64,000 nucleotides of DNA from Areca catechu (taxonomy: Eukaryota; Streptophyta; Magnoliopsida; Arecales; Arecaceae): assembly GCA_021397845.1 (NCBI GenBank), contig CM038038.1, positions 71,160,748-71,224,747 on the forward strand, given 5' to 3'. Shown one piece after another: positions 56,048 through 64,000 of the stretch (position 1 is its first letter; each line of letters opens with the position of its first letter). A program made the position numbers and the translations under genes. Under the pieces are notes generated by a model. The model saw nothing but the letters and a program-made list of their open reading frames with translations. It was not told where the DNA came from and did no database searches.

Positions 56048-56905
56048 TTAGATTAGGGCTTATTTTTTGCAATTTCTCAGTCCATATATACTCTATTTTT
56101 TAAATTATTTCTCCCTGATCAAAACTCCAAAAATTTTAAAATTTATTTTTCTGGATTCATCATAATTCACAGTAATATCAAAATTGTTTTCAGATTTTAT
56201 TTCTGCCTGTGAATTTTCTGCAAGCCAAAATACAGCCTGTAAATTTTTGGCTCTATTTTTTCAGCAAGACAAGTTTGGAGTTTAGGGTTTTGTTTAGCAT
56301 CTTTTGCATATCTTTTAATTTTAGTATATTTCCAGCATATTAGGCCATGATTTGCAAGTTTTCTTCTATTTAAGAAAATACCAAAAAAAAAATTACATAT
56401 TCTCCAAAAATACCAAAAACATCTAAACCCTAATTTGCATCCTCATCTGCTTGCCATCATTGCATAATTTACTTTTAAGGGCACTCTTGCTATATCAGAT
56501 GGGGGGAGGATTTGATCACCTCTCCTTAGCCCAAAACCACGTCCCTTGCATTCGGTCCCAAGCCTTAACCTAAAATTAACTAGACTTAATTTGCCCAAGT
56601 GGGCTAGGGACACCAACTGGTCGGGTCCGGGTTAAGTGTCAGATCATTGTGTCAAGCTAACCTGTGTGTGCTTTGTGCTCGATGTCTAGAATGGTGGTTT
56701 AGGGATTCAATCTCGAAGGGCTTGTGTGCTGGTCCACCTACCTGGCCAATCTCTGATTGGTGTCTAGGATTGGCAATCAGGGACCTAACATTCTCCTTAT
56801 ACCTGCCTGGTTGATTACAGGGTTACTATAGGCTAGTTTGCCACCCTGATTGAGCATCTAGTTTGGACTCTAGGTCTAGTTAGCTATAGTCAGTCTGATC
56901 GAGTC
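56048..56905 (+). other. leader of E2
   Basis: Non-coding and U-rich in its first half. The second half resembles the leader of E1 in inverse orientation (6780-7180). Confidence 0.6.
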
Positions 56906-57163
56906 TTGATGAGCACTAGATCAGGGGTTTCATATCACCCACCTCCTTCACAAATGTCTGAACCCATGAAAAATTTGCAAGCCCAAATAAAAGCACTCAC
57001 TAAGCAACTAACCCAATCCATGGCCCAGTTAACTCAGTCTGGTACCCAAACCAACAATAGAATTGACCATCTTGCCAATAAGTTTGACCAGTTAGAAGGC
57101 TGTGTAGGGACCATACAAAGAACCCATGGGTCACAATCTGAGCCAGATCTTGAGTCCCCTTAA
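56906..57163 (+). pseudogene. gag: gag N-terminus of E2
   Basis: 85 codons. MMSTRSGVSYHPPPSQMSEP matches the gag start of E1 (MSTRSGVPYHP), then comes a coiled coil with QIKALTKQLTQSMAQLTQSG and DHLANKFDQLEG. It ends at TAA 57161 just before the repetitive ORF. The gag core found in E1 (YLGRFYEKRLLDRW region) is missing here. Confidence 0.7.
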
Positions 57164-57423
57164 CCTAGGAGGACCCCAAACCTTGATCTATACCATGGTT
57201 CGAACCTAGGAGAGCCCCTTATCCTGACCCGTACTACAATCCTCAACCTAGGAGGACCCCAAACCCTGATCCATACCTTGAGGCTGAACCTAGGAGAGCC
57301 CATCATCATGACCCAATCCCTAAGGTTAGTCCTAAAAGACCCAATCAGGATTTTATAGACCAGGAAGATAGATCCTATTTACCCTCTCCCTATAAGCCTG
57401 TATACCCACAACCTATAGATCTT

Positions 57424-58796
57424 ATGACTCCAAATCCTATGAACCTAGAACCTATGAATCCATAACCTATAAACCTAGATCCTATGACTCTAGATCTCAT
57501 GATCATAGATCCTATGCACCCACACCCTATGAGCCTAGTAGACCCAACACCCAATATTCTGACCCATATAGGGAGTCCAATCCTAGGAGAACCCAATACT
57601 CTGACCCATATAAGGAGCCCAACCCTAGGAGAACCCAATATTCTGACCCATATAGGGAGTCCAGTCCTAGGAGAACCCAATATCCTAACCCATATAGGGA
57701 GCCCAAACTTAGGAGGACCCCATACCATGATCCATCCTTAGAACCTGACCATAGAGCTGACCCAAAATCCTATGACCCCAAATCCTATAATCCCATGACC
57801 CATAGATCTGCACCCTTGTCCTATGAGCCCAGAGAACGCATAACCCCTAAGTATCAGCCTAGTACTAGTCAGGTTTCCCCTAGTCAACTTGAGCCCCATA
57901 GGATTAGTACCACTAAATATGAGCCCAGTAGTGAGCCACTATCCCTTAGGCAACCTAAACCTACTAGGATTGTTGCCCATATTCAGAAACTAGGACCTAG
58001 CCAATTTTTTCTTAGCCGACCTTCCCCAACCATCCCTGAGATTCACAAGGCTTACATTAATGCAGAAGTATATGAATTTGATGCGAGCTTAGTGGATGAG
58101 TATGAAGGAGAAAAGGAGACACCTTTAGTAGATTCCGAATTAGCTGACCCAGTAGATACCCAGGTAGAAACCAACCCAGAGCTAGTTGGCCTTGACCACA
58201 TCCAACCTAAAACTATAGTGGAAGAACAAATAGAGGAAGAGAACCTAGGTACTGCTATTAGAGCCTTACCTGAGGAAACCATAGAGGAGAGCCAAATTAC
58301 AGAGTCTAGTCCTAAAATACAAGAACCAGAAGAATTTATTAAGGACTTGATCTCTTTGAATCAGTACCCTCAGGATGAGCCTCCTCCTATAGTTCCCATT
58401 AAGGACCTCTTCCCTGAGATTAGTAACCCATCCTTCCATTATGCAAACCCCATAGATATACTGCAACCCCGTAAGGTTAGCCTCATTAGTCTAGGATTAG
58501 TCCCTGACATGCCTTCTTTTATCGAACTTTATCCAACTAACCTTGAACCTTTTTCCCTACCCTACCAAACTACTTTTGAACCCACTTCCTATTTTCTGCC
58601 CTTTCCTGACACCTCCAGCATTTCTAGGATTATTAGATTGCATTTAACTGAGATTAGCATACTGCATGCATTCATCACACATGTTAGGTTTGCATCTTAC
58701 TTCTGGCATACTCTTTGGAATTTGCTAGGAGTTCACTGTAAGTTTTCATGTGCATGTCAAGCTAGGATCAAACCTAGGGAACCAATAATCTGTTAG
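57424..58796 (+). CDS. repetitive Tyr/Pro/Arg-rich and acidic ORF of E2
   Basis: One open frame runs from about 57424 to the stop at 58796; the first ATG in it is 57795 (333 codons). The part before that ATG is built of short repeats (SYDSKSYEPRTYES, then about 45-bp units coding NPRRTQYSDPYRE). The middle is rich in Glu and Pro (EEQIEEENLGTAIRALPEET), like the acidic gag tail of E1, and contains PPPIVPIKDLFPEI, which recalls PPFRSTQPILELAPI in E1. The C-terminal 100 residues are hydrophobic and match nothing I recognise. It may be a derived gag tail. No enzyme motif is present. Confidence 0.5.
57535..57720 (+). repeat. 45-bp coding tandem repeat in E2
   Basis: Four units with CCTAGGAGAACCCAATA and CTGACCCATATA, starting near 57570, 57615, 57660 and 57705 (last one diverged). 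Looser CCTAGGAGGACCCC repeats lie at 57167-57310. Confidence 0.85.
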
Positions 58797-58959
58797 GTTT
58801 AGATCCAAAGAGTTCAATAAGATTTCCTTCTATAGGAATGCATAGTCAAGTCTATTAGGTGTTAGTATGAGTCCTTTGAATCATTTGTTAGGAGTCTGCA
58901 TGTGCCCAGCATGTTCACCACCTACACTAATTTTAAACAAACTGGCTAATTCCCGAAGA

Positions 58960-59450
58960 TGGATCAAAGAACTTGATGTAGTGGATTCTATCTTAGTTAG
59001 GCTTAGGCCTAAAAGAAGCTTCATGCTCGCAGAGCTGGACCTTTTAAAGTGATAAAGAAGGTTGGATCAAATGCCTAGGTGTTAGACTTGCCTTCGGATT
59101 TGGGCATTAGTTCTACCTTCAATGTTATAGACCTGGTTGAGTATAGGGAACCGACAGCGATACCTAGTGAGGCCTTTGGACCTATTCCTTTTCATTGTGA
59201 GTGACCCTAACCTAGAGTGTCAACTAACAAATTGGCCAGAGAGAGGAGAATGGATCGAGCGTATCCTGGATGATCAAGCCATCATGACCCGGGGCCGTGA
59301 CTATCAACGCTTTCTGGTTCGATGGCAAGGCTAGCTAGAGTCGGGCGATTCATGGATTTCTCGAGAGGTCTTGCAACGCCTCAACCCAGACCATCTCGAG
59401 AGATATGTGAGCCAGTCTGATCTTCACTCAACAAGGTCGAGTTCCTCCCA
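58960..59450 (+). pseudogene. integrase C-terminus with chromodomain of E2, broken
   Basis: SILVRLRPKRSF near 59000 corresponds to RLRPERFPPG in E1. After a frame change, VLDLPSDLGISSTFNVIDLV (about 59080-59135) is the usual end of the gypsy integrase. 59230-59333 gives ERGEWIERILDDQAIMTRGR followed by DYQRFLVRWQG, a good chromodomain core with the aromatic W, ending in a TAG and then SGDSWISREVLQRLNPDHLE. The chromodomain core is better preserved than in E1 although the surrounding frame is broken. Confidence 0.78.
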
Positions 59451-59465
59451 CCACGAGAGAATTAG

Positions 59466-60902
59466 TGGGGACACCAAAGGCACCAGAATAAGACAGAGGC
59501 TTTTCAACCCTCTGTGAATTGATCAATAATTTATGAGTCCATCTGTAATAAGGGCTTCGCCCATCTGAGTCCATTTTAGTTGTTATTTTAGTCTTTCGAG
59601 TTTCAGTTCTTTACTAGTCAGCTCATGTTGAGCTAGTTCGGTCCAGTGTTAGTCAGCTCATGTCGAGCTAATTTTATTTTTTTGAGACCTATTCAACCAT
59701 GTTGAAGACTCAAGACTACATCATACAAGTGAAGACCAAGTCAAACCAGATTGAAGACATGGAAGTATAGCCCAAGTCCAACCCAGCTTGAAGATTTGAA
59801 GACCCCAGGAGAAAAATTCAGAAAACCCTGATTTCTTGTAGATGCCCAGATTCCCTTCCAGATGCCAAAGTATATTCATAGATAAGGGCATCCATGATTC
59901 CAGAGGTCCATCTGCATCCTAGCCCAAAGAAATCAAGCCCAGGAGCCAAGCCCAAGCCTCTAAGAAGCAAGATACCAGGGAATATTCCTGCTACATGGCT
60001 ACCAGGCCACCCCAGCTTCCAAAGGCCCAAACCCATGCGCCCGAGCCCCTTTGGACAGGCCTCTTGCTGCTCTTAGAAGCCCAACATGCCCCCCTAGGTG
60101 TCCTTGGAGTGTTGGCCAAGTTAAGAAAATTTTTAGGGATTTTTTTTACCTAATGTTTCCTTATATTCTAGCAAGGGTTTGAGAGGGAAAAGGATTCTTA
60201 TGTAAAAACTTATGTGCCCTTACTTGGAGCCCAAGGTTAAGGGTCTATTTAAAGGACCCTAGCCTCTTGTATGAGGAGATATTTTGATATATGAAATAAA
60301 CCTTAAGTTCCTCTTTGCTTTGCGTGATTACCCTGCTGTGTGCATAAAGGGGTTTGAGAGTTCTTCTTCCCGGTGTTTGCAATCATCTTCCTGCTGCCAA
60401 CCATCCTTCCAGCCCCCCTCCAAAACTTTCTTCCCTTTGCTATTTTCCTTTGTTTTTTTGATTTCCTTTGAGTTTTCTAACCCCTGACAGGTCGTTTGCA
60501 GGTCCCCGAATTCCTACGAATCCAACGACTCCAGCCAAGCCTCAATCGGACCACCGAGCAGAAAGCCGGGTATCCGCGGGTCTTTGGCTCGATTTTCCAG
60601 GTCGCATCCATCGAGGAATGAGAGATCCCTTCACTGCGATCTTCACCGGGTGCTTCAGATATTGTCAGGTACACCCCCTCTACCTCCAGTCTTATTATTA
60701 TAGGAGAACTTGCCCTAACCGAGTCTTCTCAGCCCTGGTGATCCTTCTTTAGTGCTTTTCTAGGTTCTAATCTGCATGCTTGGCTTCAAAAATTCATACA
60801 AAATTTTCTACAACTAATTTTGATATGAAATTCGGGAATTAATCACCTAACCCCACATATAAAACATAAAAAAAGAATTGCATGCATATTAGTCCCCCAT
60901 CA
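59466..60902 (+). repeat. 3' LTR of E2
   Basis: It starts TGGGGACACC (three bases shorter than the 5' LTR start) and ends CCCCATCA. It is followed by TTTAG. Confidence 0.92.
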
Positions 60903-60939
60903 TTTAGGCTCCCTCCTAAACAAGGAGAAGTAAGAAGTT

Positions 60940-62024
60940 CCTGATGGCAAGAGGAAAGACTCAGATCGCCTCCACAAGTCGAAGTCATGCTCCATCACAA
61001 GGGGGTGCACCCCCGGGGGAGAACGATGTCCTACCTTCCATAGTTGTCGTAGGATTACAATAATTTGAAGCCCTTGTGAACCAGGTTACCAACCTTAAAG
61101 CCATGGTTCAAAACTTCCAAAATAGAGCTTTTCCAGTGGAAAATCCACCGGCCGCCTCCAGACATAGCTCTCGATCCAAAAGGAAGAGAGCCCCACAGGA
61201 GGGTTCCACACATCTCTCCCCCCGTTCTTGACCCTCTCCTGAAGGCCAAAGTTCGAGATTACCTAGGCCCACTGATTCTCCGCAGAAAGGGAAAAGGCCT
61301 AGGCAAACTCCCTCACCCTCCTCCGAAGACTCTACTCCAGTAGAGAGGGCACCGAAGCAGATTCTCGATTATGACAGGAGATTTAGAGCCATTGAATCAG
61401 AAATGGTGAGGGCGCGGGAACAAAGGATGCGGGATCTAAAGGATCCCGATGACTTGATAGTGGGTGATCTATGCCCATCCTACACTGACCGTATCATGGC
61501 TGAAGTCATTCCTCGGCACCTCAGGGTTCCCCAGATGGAACCCTACGATGGCACCTCCGATCCCTTCGACCACTTGGATAGTTTCAAGGCCCATATGATG
61601 ATCCAAGGAGCTTCGGACATGATGTACTGCCTCGCGTTCCCGGCTACTTTGAAGAAAGCTGCTCGGATGTGGTACTTGAGCCTGCGCCCAGGTACCATCG
61701 ATTCTTTTTTTGAGTTAGAGAAATTATTTGTTTTGCATTTCAGGACCTGTCACAAGACTCCCTGGAATACGGACACACTGTTCCTCCACCAGAATGAAGG
61801 AGAAAGCCTGCGAGACTACATCTCTAAGTTTAATGTGGCCACACTTGAGATCCCTGATCTCAACAAGCATGTGGCCATGTCTGCATAGAAGAAGGGACTT
61901 CGTATATCCAGGCTTACCTTTTTCCTGGATAAGAAGTTCCCCAAAAGCTATGCTGAGCTCTTGTCGAGGGCTCAGAAATATGCCGATGCTGAAGAGCAGG
62001 CGGCCAACCAACGACTGATCGAAT
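60940..62024 (+). pseudogene. gag: gag of Tat copy B, first part
   Basis: Homologous to 42518-43610 of copy A. 61403-61888 is open and reads RHLRVPQMEPYDGTSDPFDH, LDSFKAHMMIQGASDMMYCL and FFELEKLFVLHFRTC, then FLHQNEGESLRDYIS, where copy A has two stops. A TAG at 61888 and frame problems before 61400 still break it. The frame is then interrupted by the solo LTR at 62030. Confidence 0.85.
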
Positions 62025-62029
62025 GGAAG

Positions 62030-63839
62030 TGATGTGGGCATCAGGGTTTGACTTGAGCCCTTCAAACTTTGGGGGATCTTTGATTAGGGTTCTGTGTTTA
62101 TCGAGTCCTGTAATAAGGCTGTCAGCCTCTAGTTTATTTGCTTAAATGGAGTCTGTACCTCGACCCATCGGGTCGAGCTGAGTCTTGTAATAAGTCGAGC
62201 CGAGTCTAAGCCCATGAAGTCTTTAGTGGTTTAAAAGTTAAGTCTCTTTTAAGCCTAACAAAGGCAAGGAGACATGTCAGCTCAGGGCCCACCTTATCTG
62301 TTTATGTGGCGCACTGAGGTGATGACATGTGGTTTGTTTTGGGCGCCCAAGAAAGGGGACCAGTCACATGATCCATGCCCCCTTCCCCTCCCCTCTTCAA
62401 GCTCTCTTCCAATCTAGGATGGGCGGTCATGGAAAGAAGTTTCAAATCCCTTGATGCATGCCTCCACTCAAGACTCCTTCCATAAAGAAGTCAAGCAAGA
62501 AAGGCATCCTCCATTCTCCAAGTGGAAAGAAGTTTCAAATCCCTTGATGCATGCCTCCACTCAAGCCTTATTCCATAAAGAAGTTAAGCAAGAAATGCAT
62601 GATCCCTTGATGAAGTTAAGCAAGAAAGGCATGGTGAAGACATCAAGCCTCAATCCAAGCCTTCTACCAAAATAAGCCATGCAAGGAAGGAAGGTCAAAG
62701 ACCAATCCCCCTCTCCAAGCCTCCAATCATGCCATGCCTAGGATTATTCCCATTTGGTCGGCCTTGAATCAAGCCAAGAAAAGTCAAAGTGGGACAAATC
62801 CCTCCAAGCTAGCCTCACTTCATGTTTTCTACCAAAACCAAGCAAGCAAATAAGGAAGTCCAAGGAGCAACTCCTCCGCTCCAAGCCAAGCATCATGCCA
62901 TACCAAGCTGGTCGGCCAAGAAGAAAGCTCTCCAAAGCTTGGGCGCCACTTTCAAATTGAGTTGTATTTTTGGTTCAAATTTTGAATGGGTTTTCTTTTG
63001 AATTTTGAATGTATCTTTGGGTACCTATTTAAAGGACCCAAACCCCTCTTTGTAATAGTTAGTGAATGAATACAAAAAATTTTTTTGAGTGTTTTCTTCT
63101 CCAATCCTCTATCTCCCTAGACTAGGTTGTGAGTGAGTCAAACTCTTCCTTCATCCCCAGGGATGTTGAGTGGTGTGAGGCCATGTTCCTTCGCCTGAGG
63201 GCGTCGAGTGGTGTGAGGCCACGTTCCTTCGCCTGAGAGCGTCGAGTGGTGGGAGGCCATAATTCCTTCGTCCTCCGGGACATCGCGGGGTGTGAGGCCC
63301 CAAGTTATCAACTTCGATTTCGGACTCCAGTTGGATAACGGGCTCGAAGCCCTGTTTCTCTACCCTAACACTATTTCAACTTCAACACTTCTCATCTCTT
63401 CGCTAACCGTTCTTTCTCTTGCTGCCTACAGGTCTTCCTCGGTGCTACGAACATTGGAGATGGGTCGTCTTGCCATCACGGCCACATGATCGGCAACCAG
63501 CGCGCATCCATGAGATTGCTCGGACATCCAGGCTGCATCTGTCGAGTGGAGCGATCTCTGCACCAGGCGCTTCAGAATTTGAAAGGTTTGCATCCCCATC
63601 TCCTAGGTAGGTATTGGGTGTATCGAGCTAGTCCTAATCCCGGGGTTCCTTAATCTCGGGGTCCTGGTCTATCATTTCTTAGGGATTGATCTACTAGCAT
63701 AGACCTCTTTTCTTTCAATTTTCCTAGGTTCTCTTTGCTTGGAATCGGGAACCAAAGATAAAACCCTAAAAAGAAAATAAGATATAACCACCTTTGCATC
63801 ATCCGTGCTAGCATCATCTTCATCCTTTTTTCCACATCA
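62030..63839 (+). repeat. solo LTR (gypsy-like) inserted in Tat gag
   Basis: TGATGTGGGCATC to TTCCACATCA, with 8-bp inverted ends and the exact duplication GGAAG (62025-62029, 63840-63844). No internal region follows, so it is a solo LTR left by recombination. A TATA-like CTATTTAAAGGACCC is at about 63026. It contains two tandem duplications (a 91-bp unit at 62433-62620 and a roughly 43-bp unit at 63165-63270). Its terminal and leader sequence is related to the E1 LTR. Confidence 0.93.
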
Positions 63840-63844
63840 GGAAG

Positions 63845-64000
63845 CCCCCTTCAAAAAAGAAGAACAACAGGGGACAAGGTCCCCCAATCTCTAATAACAA
63901 TAACAGCAAAGATACTGACCATCGAAGAAGTCCTCTCAGGCCCAGAGCATAGGGAGGAAGATTCGACTCCTACACCCCCCTTAACCTTCCTCGAGAAAAG
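63845..64000 (+). pseudogene. gag: gag of Tat copy B, continuation
   Basis: It matches 43622-43780 of copy A (PSKKKNNRGQGP type text, then a DRRRSPPRP-like segment). It runs off the window end. Confidence 0.85.

Larger units (their letters stand above)
54594..60902 (+). mobile_element. non-autonomous chromodomain-bearing LTR element (E2)
   Basis: LTRs at 54594-56033 and 59466-60902, flanked by the exact duplication TTTAG (54589-54593, 60903-60907). The internal region of about 3.4 kb contains a gag-like start, a repetitive Tyr/Pro-rich and acidic ORF, and an integrase C-terminus with chromodomain. There is no RT, RNase H, protease or integrase core. It is the second example of this plan in the window (compare 2823-9400). 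The LTRs are very similar, so the insertion is relatively young. Confidence 0.88.
53726..64000 (+). mobile_element. Tat gypsy copy B, 5' part, split by two insertions
   Basis: 5' LTR 53726-54552, PBS at 54554, insertion of a 6.3-kb chromodomain element after 54593, gag at about 60940-62024, solo LTR insertion, and gag again from 63845 to the window end. Sequence either side of each insertion joins cleanly when compared with copy A. pol and the 3' LTR lie beyond base 64000. Confidence 0.92.

Overview
The window is plant nuclear DNA made almost wholly of transposable elements. I find no host gene, rRNA, tRNA, plasmid or prokaryotic feature. It holds Ty1/copia elements of the SIRE/Maximus type, Ty3/gypsy elements of the Tat type (extra RNase H, antisense genes), chromodomain-bearing gypsy relics, two CACTA (En/Spm) transposons and a short hAT-like element. 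This mix and the depth of nesting fit pericentromeric or other repeat-dense DNA of an angiosperm with a sizeable genome. A monocot such as a palm is plausible, but the sequence does not prove it.

Left part (1-13.9 kb). A decayed minus-strand SIRE-like copia (gag remnant, PBS, one LTR) ends near 2365. It is followed by a minus-strand gypsy-like element at 2823-9400 that keeps gag and the integrase C-terminus with a chromodomain, but has no protease, reverse transcriptase, RNase H or integrase core. A probable solo LTR (about 9455-10455), a motif-rich LTR-like stretch (10.65-11.12 kb) and a very degenerate plus-strand copia (to 13.68 kb) follow.

Centre (13.9-53.7 kb). This is a four-level nest. 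CACTA element A starts at 13902. Its TNP2 gene is split by a 1.1-kb hAT-like element (18742-40072; 8-bp duplication GTCGGGTA). That element is split by CACTA element B (19106-39294; 3-bp duplication ATA). B is interrupted by a SIRE-type copia (26295-37286) with gag, pol and an env-like ORF. CACTA A was also hit near 41688 by a complete-length Tat gypsy (41689-53063; duplication TGTAA). That gypsy carries gag, protease, RT, two RNases H and integrase on the plus strand, and at least two antisense genes on the minus strand.

Right part (53.7-64 kb). A second Tat copy (5' LTR, PBS, gag) is split by a 6.3-kb non-autonomous chromodomain element (54594-60902; duplication TTTAG) and by a 1.8-kb solo LTR (62030-63839; duplication GGAAG), and runs off the window end.

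Nearly all element genes are broken, many by C-to-T changes at CAG, CGA and TGG codons, as expected for silenced, methylated DNA. The main exception is a 171-codon antisense ORF (48538-49053) in the Tat element. It is uninterrupted and has a canonical TATA box about 60 bp upstream of its ATG. That ORF, the recurring gag-plus-chromodomain elements without polymerase, and the SalI-centred palindrome arrays of the copia are the most interesting items.
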